Below, piece after piece: positions 1 through 7,844 of a stretch of DNA of 22,578 nt. Location: the NCBI GenBank assembly GCA_029259935.1, contig JAJDEH010000095.1, forward strand, positions 1 to 22,578, in the 5' to 3' direction. Position 1 is the stretch's first letter. The number at the start of each line of letters is the position of its first letter. The notes beneath the pieces are model-generated. The model saw only the letters and a list, made by a program, of their open reading frames with translations. It was not told where the DNA came from and made no database searches. The translations under genes were made by a program, and so were the position numbers. Source of the stretch: Planctomycetota bacterium (lineage in GTDB: Bacteria > Planctomycetota > Planctomycetia > Pirellulales > Pirellulaceae).

Positions 1-1121
1 CACACGGTTGGCTGCGTCCAGTCGCTAAAGAACTTGACGACAAACAGCACCCAGGCCGCCGCCACGCCGCTGGTCTGCGCAATTGCCACGAACATGAAAA
101 TACACGCGAAGAACTTCCCGGAGAAACCAGCGATGCTGCGCGACCAGCGCCGACTGCCGGTCAAGTGGATCAAGCCGTCGTTCACGAACCCGCCAACCAC
201 TCCGCCAATCGCTCCGCCCCACAGCGGCAAGCTAACCAGCAACCCAACCGCCACCGCGTTGTAGTCCTTGGATATGAAATAGCTGCCCATCGTGGAAACA
301 TAAATAAAGTCCGCGCCGGCATTGAGAAACTGCTGGATCGTGAACACCAGCATGGACGGGTTGCTTAGCACGCGGCTCACCGGCAGCACGGCGGGCGCGT
401 CCTTGGATTCGACTTCCCCTTCTCGGATCAAGTCACGCTCGGCTTGGTTTACCCGAGCATGTTCGGCGGGCCGGTTGCGATACAAGAAAAAGAATCCGCC
501 CGCGAATACAACTCCCGCCGAGGCCATCACGACCAGCGCCGAGCGCCAAGAAAATCCCAGCATGCCAATCAACAACGTACTCATGATAATGGACGACATG
601 GCCCCGCCGCTGCGGCCGAAAAAGCTGGCGATGAAACCCTGCAAGATCGTTCGGCTTCGACGTGGAAACCAGTTCTTGGTTAGGTTGGCCAGAGCCGGAT
701 AGCCGCCGGCTTGCGTCGCGCCGAACAACAGTCGCAGACCGGCCAGCTTGTAGAAACCGCCCGTCAGGCCGAACAACGGCAGCACCAGACACCAAAGAAT
801 GATGATCACCGTTAAGAATCCGTGCGGTCCGAGAAAATCGCAAAGGACACCGCTGGGAATTTGCCCCATGCCGTACGAAAAATTGAAAACGGTAAACAAA
901 CCCTCCAACTGCGTGTTGTTGAAATCGTATTCTTCCTTGAGCTCTGGCCGGATGAAGTTCCACGTATAGCGATGCAAGTAGAGAAACCAGGAAGTTCCGC
1001 AAGCCAACATGAACATCAACCAACGAACGTGGGTCGGGCCCTCTGGCAGTAGCGAGCCCTCGGGAAGGGACGATTCCGCCTCGGGCGATTTATAAGGAGA
1101 GTCGTCGGTGTGTTCACTCAT
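1..1121 (-). CDS. MFS transporter, ACS-like family (C-terminus cut by window edge)
   Basis: An inner-membrane permease that probably takes up a small organic anion by cation symport; the substrate cannot be read from the sequence. I see 373 codons from an ATG at 1121, open to base 1, so about the last quarter is missing. After a hydrophilic N-tail of about 32 residues come hydrophobic spans at roughly 33-50, 70-92, 102-120, 124-142, 160-185 and 193-214. A charged central loop (215-250) follows, then further spans from about 255. The loop 2-3 MFS motif appears as GVLCDFLG (91-98). The stretch GYPALANLTKNWFP (140-153) followed by FFGRSGGA (167-174) is typical of the anion:cation symporter group that includes hexuronate and glucarate permeases. 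It is divergent from the lipoprotein gene at 1463. Family assignment is firm, substrate unknown. Confidence 0.88.
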   Translation of the reverse strand, partial: MSEHTDDSPYKSPEAESSLPEGSLLPEGPTHVRWLMFMLACGTSWFLYLHRYTWNFIRPELKEEYDFNNTQLEGLFTVFNFSYGMGQIPSGVLCDFLGPHGFLTVIIILWCLVLPLFGLTGGFYKLAGLRLLFGATQAGGYPALANLTKNWFPRRSRTILQGFIASFFGRSGGAMSSIIMSTLLIGMLGFSWRSALVVMASAGVVFAGGFFFLYRNRPAEHARVNQAERDLIREGEVESKDAPAVLPVSRVLSNPSMLVFTIQQFLNAGADFIYVSTMGSYFISKDYNAVAVGLLVSLPLWGGAIGGVVGGFVNDGLIHLTGSRRWSRSIAGFSGKFFACIFMFVAIAQTSGVAAAWVLFVVKFFSDWTQPTV

Positions 1122-1462
1122 GTTCGTCAACTTTAGATTTGCGACACGGCTGGTAATGGGTGGCAGACGCGCCACGTTCCAGGCCCCAGTATGTCAGGTC
1201 GAGAGCGACACTCAACCTCTAGGTAACGAGTACCGTCCACCGATAGGTAACGCGGCGCGAGCCAATGCCCTGGTCTTTGAGCGTGGGCGTTGATGCGGGA
1301 GCTAGCAAGCGATGCGGTTAGGACCATACGGATTCTACTGATGATAACGGATGGAGCCAGTCGATAGATTCATCATGGGGCAGGGCTATTCCTGCGCTTC
1401 GACCATTGTCGCGGCGCGGGTTGTCGATCATCGCCCAAACCGTAACCCGAGGCCGCCATATC
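1122..1462. other. Divergent intergenic region
   Basis: This 341-base stretch lies between the divergent MFS and lipoprotein genes, so it should hold both promoters, but I could not identify a convincing -35/-10 pair. The nonamer TAGGTAACG occurs twice in direct orientation (1220-1228 and 1244-1252), 24 bases apart; it could be an operator pair or chance. I see no RNA gene. Confidence 0.4.
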
Positions 1463-2509
1463 ATGTCACGGACGACTGCAACCTATCAAACGTTAATCGC
1501 CTTGATGTGTGTCTCTGCGATTCTGGGTGCCACGGGATGTCAATCGGGTGGAGGCGGACTCGGCGCGGGCCCTAAAAAGTCCTCACTGGCAAAGCTGTTT
1601 AGCAAATCCGAGGACAACGATGCTCCCGAAGTTGCCCTTGGACCTGGTGGAAGCAGGACACGCGGTAACTCCCTGCTTCTTGGCAAACTGACCGGTCGTG
1701 ATGATTCCAACAACCCGTCGCTGGGCAGTGTCATGGCACGGAAGAGTCCGACCACGGGCCCGCCCGCTCAAGCCGTGGCCCATTCGTCCCAGTCGCCACG
1801 ATGGACGCCATCACAGACGACATCGGCAGCAGCCTCGGCGACGCTCCCTAGCCGCAAGAGCGGTCGAACGAGATCACAATCGCGGTTGTTTGGGATCGGC
1901 CTCGGTGACGAGCAGAAACCAGCCAATAGTCAAGTCGCGGGCAGCGCGCCGCCGACTTATCCACCGGCCGCTCACCCGCCCTATGGTGGCGCGGTTCCAG
2001 CGCAGTATCCATCGCCGCCAGCACAGCAAGCTGGCTTTCAACATCAGCAGCAGCCGTATCAGCAACAGCAGCCGTATCAACAGCAAACCCACCAGCAGCC
2101 TCCCTACCAACAACCACGGCCCCAGAATCAATCGGGCTTTGGAATTCAAGGGGCGGCACCTGGCCAATCCACACCGCCACTCGGCCACGCTCAGCCGAAG
2201 CAACCGTTCAACGGCGCTGGACATCAGTCCGGCCCGACTCAGTTTCAGGCAACGAACGGACAATTTCCGCGGAATACGCAACCTCAACAGCCATTTCACG
2301 GGAAGCCAGCGCCAGCACCAACTCAACAGCAACCGCCGCTCGGCAACTACCCAGTGAACTACTCAACGCCAAACCTCTATCCACAGCCGCCGATTGGCCA
2401 ATCGTCGGTACCTGCACACCAGGCGACGGGCCAGTATGGTGGTGGATCCGTGGGAAGTGCGCCAGCCCAATCTTCGTCTGGCGGCCAAAATCAGTTCGTG
2501 CCGAATTAG
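1463..2509 (+). CDS. Pro/Gln-rich predicted lipoprotein, unknown function
   Basis: I do not recognise a domain. The ATG at 1463 gives 348 residues. It is preferred to the TTG at 1406 because it places a short basic n-region and a hydrophobic stretch (TLIALMCVSAILGATGC) directly at the N-terminus. Cys26 is a candidate lipid-modified residue, although the lipobox is weak (Ala rather than Leu at -3). A Gly/Ser linker and a Ser/Lys/Arg region follow. From about residue 150 to the end the protein is low complexity, rich in Pro, Gln, Tyr and Gly, with repeated PYQQQ-type units. The likely location is membrane-anchored in the periplasm with a long disordered tail. It runs convergent with the next gene, with only 12 bp between stops. 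Good as a gene, function unknown. Confidence 0.8.
   Translation: MSRTTATYQTLIALMCVSAILGATGCQSGGGGLGAGPKKSSLAKLFSKSEDNDAPEVALGPGGSRTRGNSLLLGKLTGRDDSNNPSLGSVMARKSPTTGPPAQAVAHSSQSPRWTPSQTTSAAASATLPSRKSGRTRSQSRLFGIGLGDEQKPANSQVAGSAPPTYPPAAHPPYGGAVPAQYPSPPAQQAGFQHQQQPYQQQQPYQQQTHQQPPYQQPRPQNQSGFGIQGAAPGQSTPPLGHAQPKQPFNGAGHQSGPTQFQATNGQFPRNTQPQQPFHGKPAPAPTQQQPPLGNYPVNYSTPNLYPQPPIGQSSVPAHQATGQYGGGSVGSAPAQSSSGGQNQFVPN
2039..2131 (+). repeat. In-frame CAG/CAA-rich low-complexity tract
   Basis: CAR codons for Gln alternate with CC(G/C)TA(T/C) for Pro-Tyr, giving imperfect repeats of the unit PYQQQ. The mixed CAG/CAA use makes it less slippery than a pure trinucleotide run, but the tract could still vary in length between strains. 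Confidence 0.6.
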
Positions 2510-2521
2510 CCCATGCGGCGT

Positions 2522-3319
2522 TCAACTCGCCGACCCTTGCTCGCGCATGATCGCCAGTTGAAGCAGCCAGCGGTTGTAATCGACGAACCGGCGTTCTTCC
2601 ACGAATTGATGGTGGTCGCCGGTTCGTGTCTCTGGATTTCGCCGCCGATGTTCTAGCAGTTCCAAGGTTTGCGGACTGACCACCGCCCATTGGCACTTGG
2701 CAATCAGTGTTTCAAGAAGCGTCAGATAGGCTGCAAAGAAGCCACCCTTGGGAGATGCACCAAGAGTTCGTTCGTAGTTAATTCCTCGGGCTGGCAGGCG
2801 AATGTGCAGCATTTTTCCGCCATCGGAAACCGCCAGCAGTTCGGTAACATGAACAAACTCGCTATAGCGTTCCGATTCGAACTCGGCACCCGGAAAAGCC
2901 GTGTCATCGCCGAAGTCGAACTTCACCACCTCCACTTGGCGTTCCTTGGTTTCCGCCACGCGGCCCGCGCTAATGACAAAGACGCTTGCCCAAGGAACCC
3001 GGTGAAGCACTTCCGTCACTCCATAGGGAATCAACAAGCAATCGTCTTGCAATTGCAGCCGGCGAGTCAAATGTCCCTTGCGCCGTGGCGGCAGTTTGTC
3101 GGCAGGCAAAACACGAACGGTGAAGTTCAGTGAACGCAGCGCGCCACAGATTTTGGCGGCTTGATCGACGCTCAGCAACTCGCTAATGATGCCGTTGTTG
3201 TTGCGAGCCAGATGGCCGGCATCCACGCGAGTCATCCCACCCTGGCTGACAAGAACTTCTCGCAGCGTATCGAACGGAATTGGATCCAACGTCTCTTGCA
3301 CGACTGCATATCGCTGCAT
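2522..3319 (-). CDS. Conserved hypothetical protein, planctomycete type
   Basis: 265 residues from an ATG at 3319. There is no signal peptide and no long hydrophobic span, so it is probably cytoplasmic. The N-terminal half (about 1-90) has a two-part layout: a segment ending in DAGHLARNNNGII, then AAKICGALRSLNF leading to VRVLPADKLPP, which looks like a small alpha/beta domain repeated or paired. The middle (about 95-150) is beta-rich around the motif VPWASVFVISAGRV. I recall proteins of this layout only from planctomycetes, and none with a known function. It is the last gene of the leftward block, 208 bp after the TPR lipoprotein, so membership of that operon is possible but unproven. No motif identifies a catalytic activity. 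Confidence 0.75.
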   Translation of the reverse strand: MQRYAVVQETLDPIPFDTLREVLVSQGGMTRVDAGHLARNNNGIISELLSVDQAAKICGALRSLNFTVRVLPADKLPPRRKGHLTRRLQLQDDCLLIPYGVTEVLHRVPWASVFVISAGRVAETKERQVEVVKFDFGDDTAFPGAEFESERYSEFVHVTELLAVSDGGKMLHIRLPARGINYERTLGASPKGGFFAAYLTLLETLIAKCQWAVVSPQTLELLEHRRRNPETRTGDHHQFVEERRFVDYNRWLLQLAIMREQGSAS

Positions 3320-3527
3320 GGCGGTATCCAGGTGTGTTGAATTGCGAGATATAAGTACGGCAGGTACTCGGCGAGCAATAACGAGAACCCCGGCGAATGA
3401 ATTCTAGTCTTGGAAAGCTAAGCTCGCCAGACCGTGACGACCGCTACCTATTGCGGGAAACCTCGCACATCGCCACCCAGCGCGGCAGCGTTAGATATTG
3501 GTCGCCGGTCCGTAGGATCTCAGCGGC

Positions 3528-4997
3528 TCAGTTGGATGCCTGAGGAAACTCGGGCGGGATCACCGGTTGCCCCGCGGCCGATGGTGTCCATGACGGACGT
3601 CGGTGCGGAAAGATTTGGACCGGCATCGAACCATGCGCCCAAGGGTTGGGCAGTCCTTGCATGATGGGCCGGTTGTGCAGTTGGTTCGCCGTTTCCACGG
3701 CGGCACTCTGCGAGTTCTTTTTAGCACCGACCGGATGGCTGGTTTCATGCGCCGGGTTTCCCGCGGGTTGAGGCCGCGGATCTGGACGTGACGCTTCGCC
3801 GGCGGTGACCACGGGTGCAAGTTTACTTACGGCAGTGGACTGAGGGATTGGACCCCGAACCACTTCGAATGACTGTTGAGGATTGGAAGGAAACGACTGG
3901 TCCGCGGGCGCTTCAAGAACCGCGGCGCGGGCGTTGGGATTGCCAGCGCCACGTTCTCGGATCGCTGACACCTGACGAACATTGGTCACCGGTTCCACGA
4001 AATCTGACGCATTGAAGTCGGCCCGTGGTTGACTTTCGTCAGCATTCACGGTGGGCAGCCGGGCGAAATCCGTGCCTCGCGGTTGCTGGGGACTTTCGTT
4101 CGGACGGCTATTAACGGCGACATCATCGGCCAATTCATTCTCGGCCGCGGCCTTATTTCTTTGTTTTCGAAGTTCGGCAACTTGCAACCATGCTTCGGCA
4201 GCGACTTCCAGCGAATTGTCCATCGTGAGGGCTTTGTTGTAGGTCTCAAAGGCCTCGTCCAGCATACCTCGCTGAGTGTATACATAGGCCAGATTGGCGT
4301 AAGCTTCGGGAAGGTCGCTAATCCGGCGGAATAGGCTCAGGCTTTCATCAAACCGTCCTTGCAGGCCGACGACTACCGCTAAATTGTTGTTCGCCCGTGG
4401 ATGGCGGGGTTGCATGGCAACCGCATCCCGTAGAGAACGTTCCGCGGCGGGAAGGTCGCCTTGAATGTAATAACAATAACCTTGGTCGGTTAGAATCTCT
4501 GGATTGGCCGGTCCTGAGCGCAAGGCTGAATCAAATAACTGATTGGCATCTTCAAATCTACCTTCGCGGGCGGCGATGACGCCCAGCCGATGAATAATCG
4601 GTTGCTGCTCATGTTGCCTCTTGAGCAGTGATTGATACATGCTCTTGGCTTTCTCGTACTCGCCTCGCTTCTCCGCCAGCCGGGCGACAGCGAAATGAGA
4701 ACGAAGTTGCTCGTCAGCATTCACGTCGCGCCGTTCACCCATCCGTTGATTGGTGGACTCAAACTGGGGTGATTTCTTGCCCCAATTCTTGAAAGCCAAG
4801 CCCTTGGATTCGGGCGGATTCCGGCCGATGGGATTTCCTCGATCCGAGGTTCGATGATTCACCAAAGACTGCGAAGCGGCCGACGGGTCGTCCGTTTTAG
4901 CCGTCCAGGGAATGAAATTTCCCATGCGGGCACAACCAGACATGCCGAGGCCGATGCTGAGTAACAAAGGTGCGAATCGAATCTGTCGCGAATTCAT
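3528..4997 (-). CDS. TPR-repeat lipoprotein, TadD-like
   Basis: 489 residues from an ATG at 4997. The N-terminus has a short basic region and a hydrophobic stretch ending GLGMSGC, making Cys22 the likely lipid anchor. Residues about 98-263 form five consecutive tetratricopeptide repeats, with the usual small/aromatic pattern (for example AYANLAYVYTQRGMLDEAFETY from 232). The C-terminal 220 residues are low complexity (Pro, Ala, Asn, Arg) with no recognised fold. TPR lipoproteins of this kind (TadD, PilF/PilW) sit at the inner face of the outer membrane and help secretins assemble. The gene lies downstream of an OmpA-like lipoprotein and a secretin in the same direction, which supports such a role. 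The long tail is unlike classical TadD. Domain call is firm, role inferred. Confidence 0.82.
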   Translation of the reverse strand: MNSRQIRFAPLLLSIGLGMSGCARMGNFIPWTAKTDDPSAASQSLVNHRTSDRGNPIGRNPPESKGLAFKNWGKKSPQFESTNQRMGERRDVNADEQLRSHFAVARLAEKRGEYEKAKSMYQSLLKRQHEQQPIIHRLGVIAAREGRFEDANQLFDSALRSGPANPEILTDQGYCYYIQGDLPAAERSLRDAVAMQPRHPRANNNLAVVVGLQGRFDESLSLFRRISDLPEAYANLAYVYTQRGMLDEAFETYNKALTMDNSLEVAAEAWLQVAELRKQRNKAAAENELADDVAVNSRPNESPQQPRGTDFARLPTVNADESQPRADFNASDFVEPVTNVRQVSAIRERGAGNPNARAAVLEAPADQSFPSNPQQSFEVVRGPIPQSTAVSKLAPVVTAGEASRPDPRPQPAGNPAHETSHPVGAKKNSQSAAVETANQLHNRPIMQGLPNPWAHGSMPVQIFPHRRPSWTPSAAGQPVIPPEFPQASN

Positions 4998-5071
4998 ACA
5001 ACATTCACCGATCTGTTGTGAAGTACTATGCTTGGCAAATTCTCAATGCCCCGACGTTGCAAAAACGCACC

Positions 5072-5098
5072 CCGCCGCAGTTTTTCAAAACTGGGCGG
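5072..5098 (-). terminator. Intercistronic hairpin, possible attenuator or terminator
   Basis: The arms CCGCC-G-CAGTTTT (5072-5084) and AAAACTGGGCGG (5087-5098) pair over 12 bp with one bulged base. On the minus strand the hairpin is followed six bases later by a run of five T. It sits 86 bases past the OmpA-like lipoprotein stop and 75 bases before the TPR gene start. It could reduce or end transcription between them, or protect the upstream message. Confidence 0.4.
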
Positions 5099-5183
5099 AG
5101 TTGGTTCTATTGGATCACGAATTGTTTTTCATTGAGTCAACTCAAGGCGACCGAGCCAATGCTCGTATTGACGCCGCGTCTCG

Positions 5184-5780
5184 CTAGAACCCTCCAAAGA
5201 AGGTGCCCGCCCTGCCGAATCCACCGCCAAAGCCACCGCCGCCGCCGCCCCGGCCCCCTCCGCTTTGGAATCCTATCGCGTAGGCCCGCGCTGCCTCGGT
5301 TGCTTTCATGCCGGGACGCAATTGCGGCGCGACAACCACACGTTCGTCGGCGTTGGGTATTCCCAAAGCGACCAGCGAATGGACGATGACTTCACGCCGT
5401 CTCAAATCCAGTTCGGGGCTGGGATGAATTGGATATTTGAATTCCGTCGACGGACGGACGGTCGAGAAACTACGTTCAACAATCACGGGGAAATCCTGGC
5501 CACTCGCAAGCCGCGCGGCGATTTGCTGGACATGGTCCATCCCAGCCGTGTTCAGGCGATCATGGTTGATCTTGAATTCATGCTGATAGATAACGAAGTC
5601 GATGGCTTCGGCGTTGCGTTCTTGCGTCATCCAGACTTCGTCGTTGATGCTGCCCAGTGTTCGCGGCGGAGGCGGCGGCTGGTACAGCATCTTGGCTCGC
5701 TGGAACGTCTGGCAGCCGGTGAAGATCACAGGCGCGAAACCGAGCACTGCAATCATTGCAATTCGCAGTTTTGAATTCAT
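5184..5780 (-). CDS. Small lipoprotein with degenerate OmpA-like region
   Basis: 198 residues from an ATG at 5780. The N-terminus is a lipoprotein signal ending VIFTGC, with Cys23 as the likely anchor. Residues about 60-165 follow the OmpA-C layout: a beta strand (FVIYQHEFKIN), a helix (GMDHVQQIAARLA), a strand (FPVIVERS), then a helix with RRREVIVHSLVALGI and a closing strand (ERVVVAP). The usual peptidoglycan-binding NxxLSxxRA signature is absent, so this is a distant match. The last 27 residues are almost all Gly with scattered Phe and Arg. It lies 64 bp after the secretin stop. CpaD/RcpB lipoproteins of Tad pili occupy this position and have a similar size, which makes an equivalent role plausible. 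I saw no sequence signature proving it. Confidence 0.78.
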   Translation of the reverse strand: MNSKLRIAMIAVLGFAPVIFTGCQTFQRAKMLYQPPPPPRTLGSINDEVWMTQERNAEAIDFVIYQHEFKINHDRLNTAGMDHVQQIAARLASGQDFPVIVERSFSTVRPSTEFKYPIHPSPELDLRRREVIVHSLVALGIPNADERVVVAPQLRPGMKATEAARAYAIGFQSGGGRGGGGGGFGGGFGRAGTFFGGF

Positions 5781-5844
5781 GGGTCTACCTTAATATCGCC
5801 TTGTCGGGAAAAGGCTAATCGATCAGTTCGGGTGGAATGATGCG

Positions 5845-7437
5845 TTATTCGGAAAAACCGTGGGCGCCGTGGATATAGACTTCTTCGCTCTCAACGAATG
5901 CCGTGCCGCGTTTGGCCTCGTGGTATGCCTTCCAGGCATTCTCGTATACCCTCTGCTGATAGATGGGCCAGACCGTGCTGCGGTGATTGCATCCCGGACG
6001 CCCTTCGTAGTAGCCCATGATGAAGAAGTCGAAGTCGTTGGGTTCGGTGATTTCCATGCCAGGTAAGATGAGTGGTGTCTCGTGCGGATCCATGGGAGTC
6101 ACCAATTCGGGGCTCACCAGGACGATCAGTTCCGCCTCTTCGCGAGAAATTTCGCGATTGCTAAAAAACATGTCGAGGATGGGCACATTTCCGATCCAAG
6201 GCACATGGGTCTTGCTGCCCGATTGTTGGTCTTCGATGAGCCCTGCGATCGCCAGCCATTGGCCCTCGCGCAAATCAACGGTCGTAAATACGGCGGTCGA
6301 GTTCAAGCCTGGAATTCCATCAACGGTCAGACCTGCGTTGATTCCGCTGATCGACGGAGCCACCGTCAGGCGGAAGCGATCCTTGTCGATCAGTGTCGGC
6401 GTAAAGCTCAACTGGGTACCGAATCCACGGAAATTGGTGGTTGCCGCCGCCGCCCCTTGCACTCCCACAACGACGGGAACGGCGAACTCGCCGCCCGAAA
6501 AGAAGGTAGCCGGACGACCGTTGAGCGTGACCAGATTCGGCTCGGCGAGAACCTTTGAATAACTACTGGAGGAAATGGCTTCCAGCGTCAAGCGGACTTC
6601 ATCGGTATCCAGGATTGCTCGGGCCGCGCCCGCGACTCCGCCAAACAGCGATTCCCATTGGAAGTCGCCTCGCATGGCCGAGAAGTCCGCACCTGCTTCA
6701 CGATTCGCGCTGCGCGACATGGTCAATACGCGAACCTTGAGCATGATTTGCATTTCGCCCGGGACATCCATCAAGTTGATGATGTTCGACGCAGGAATAT
6801 CCTCGGCACCGAAGGGACGCGCTGCCGTTCCCACATTCACAAAACTGCCCGGCCCCAGAGACCTGCCTGTTTGATCTACCGATCGATTCGTCAAAATGGA
6901 CAGAATCTCCGTAGCCTCTTCGGGATCCCGTGCCTGTCCGCGCAGCACGATCTTGTCGGAGATGGGAATAAGCTGGATCGCGCTATTGGGGAACAGTTCG
7001 TTGATTTGATTTTGCAGCCGGCCGTATTCAACCGCCACCCGCTCTTCGGTCGCATCGTCACGTCCGACTTGTACGATATAGCGAACGAATCGTGACCCTT
7101 CCACCGGATCATCGAACCAAATGGTCAAGGTGGTTTCGCCGGCCTGGCCGCCTACCAGTTCGAACTCCTTGGGGCCAAATTGAATCACCTCAACGATGGC
7201 GGGATTGGTAATGGAAATGCGCGTTACCGGGGCACGGGTTCGAATCAGCTTCGATCGCTGCGGATCGATTTGCAGAATCGTCTCGGCGTCCGCGATGTTC
7301 TCGATCAGCGGATTGGGTGGCAACGGAGGATCCGCGCGAATGTCCGACGTAGCGACCGCGAACACCACCACGAAGGATGCAACCGCAACGGCATGACGTC
7401 GACTCGTGGCCAGAATCTGATGGCAGAACATTTTCAC
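5845..7437 (-). CDS. Type II/III secretion-family secretin, RcpA/CpaC-like
   Basis: Forms a multimeric gated channel in the outer membrane. About 530 residues. The N-terminus carries a signal peptide (SRRHAVAVASFVVVFAVA). Residues about 45-125 match the pilus-secretin N-terminal domain (ISITNPAIVEVIQFGPKEF, then GGQAGETTLTIW). Residues about 132-190 form a BON-like domain. The secretin core runs about 225-450, with VLAEPNLVTLNGRPATFFSGG, then VPWIGNVPILDMFFSNR near 412, then ELIVLVSPELVTP. The end (460-530) is a Tyr/His-rich extension, not typical. I chose the GTG at 7437 because GAGG sits eight bases before it; the ATG at 7431 is the alternative, and 7554 would add an unlikely 39 residues. 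It leads the lipoprotein-TPR block. The CpaC/RcpA group fits better than GspD, since only one N-type domain plus BON is present. Confidence 0.9.
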   Translation of the reverse strand: MKMFCHQILATSRRHAVAVASFVVVFAVATSDIRADPPLPPNPLIENIADAETILQIDPQRSKLIRTRAPVTRISITNPAIVEVIQFGPKEFELVGGQAGETTLTIWFDDPVEGSRFVRYIVQVGRDDATEERVAVEYGRLQNQINELFPNSAIQLIPISDKIVLRGQARDPEEATEILSILTNRSVDQTGRSLGPGSFVNVGTAARPFGAEDIPASNIINLMDVPGEMQIMLKVRVLTMSRSANREAGADFSAMRGDFQWESLFGGVAGAARAILDTDEVRLTLEAISSSSYSKVLAEPNLVTLNGRPATFFSGGEFAVPVVVGVQGAAAATTNFRGFGTQLSFTPTLIDKDRFRLTVAPSISGINAGLTVDGIPGLNSTAVFTTVDLREGQWLAIAGLIEDQQSGSKTHVPWIGNVPILDMFFSNREISREEAELIVLVSPELVTPMDPHETPLILPGMEITEPNDFDFFIMGYYEGRPGCNHRSTVWPIYQQRVYENAWKAYHEAKRGTAFVESEEVYIHGAHGFSE

Positions 7438-7445
7438 ATTCGTTT

Positions 7446-7449
7446 CCTC
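7446..7449 (-). promoter_or_regulatory. Ribosome binding site GAGG deciding the secretin start
   Basis: Read on the minus strand, GAGGAAACGAAT precedes GTG at 7437, leaving eight bases between GAGG and the start. The nearby ATG at 7431 would be 14 bases away. Confidence 0.5.
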
Positions 7450-7844
7450 AGTTCGAGATTGGCCGTTACCCGAAGGCAGGCGTTGCCCAATCGCCTTGGC
7501 CACCAACGCGGGCAATGAAATGATCTCACCGCCTCGCGGAAATGCACTCACCAAGAATGCAAATCCATTAGCAGCGTTTTTCGGTTCTCCGCATAGTTCA
7601 GGTTGAGTCTAGTTGTGCAGACTTTGCAAGAAACTCGGTTCGACGGGAATCAAGCGATGCTTTGCGTAATCGTAGTCAGTGCATCATTGCTAGCTTTTCG
7701 TTAATTGACACCAAATCTGAGGGGGTAGTTCGTTTTTTGGAACACAATGGTTAATGCGAAGGTTACATTCGCTCCGATTTCCAATGGTGAGTGCCTTTAA
7801 TCATTTGAGGCAGCGATTGGGCACGGACTAAGAAAGGTGGGATC
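7450..7844. other. Divergent intergenic region
   Basis: This AT-richer stretch of about 400 bases lies between the divergent secretin operon and the gene at 7845, and must hold promoters for both. A TTGACA occurs at 7705-7710 on the plus strand but has no matching -10 box at 15-19 bases. I see no RNA gene or long palindrome. AGGTGG at 7835-7840 is the likely ribosome binding site for the gene at 7845. Confidence 0.4.

Noticed and set aside
433..1023. 196-codon minus-strand ORF inside the MFS gene
   Set aside because: It is in another frame of the MFS gene, which shows clear transporter motifs; the alternative product has no recognisable features.
1848..2332. Long ORFs antisense to the Pro/Gln-rich lipoprotein
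   Set aside because: They are produced by the low stop-codon density of the CAG/CCN-rich repeat read backwards; their products are Leu/Arg- or Val/Ala-biased with no domain.
7638..7655. GGTTCGA-containing stretch considered as a tRNA T-arm, possibly tRNA-Sec
   Set aside because: The five flanking bases on each side do not pair and there is no acceptor stem or anticodon arm around it.
7705..7710. TTGACA promoter -35 box before the gene at 7845
   Set aside because: No TATAAT-like hexamer lies 15-19 bases downstream, so a promoter cannot be supported.
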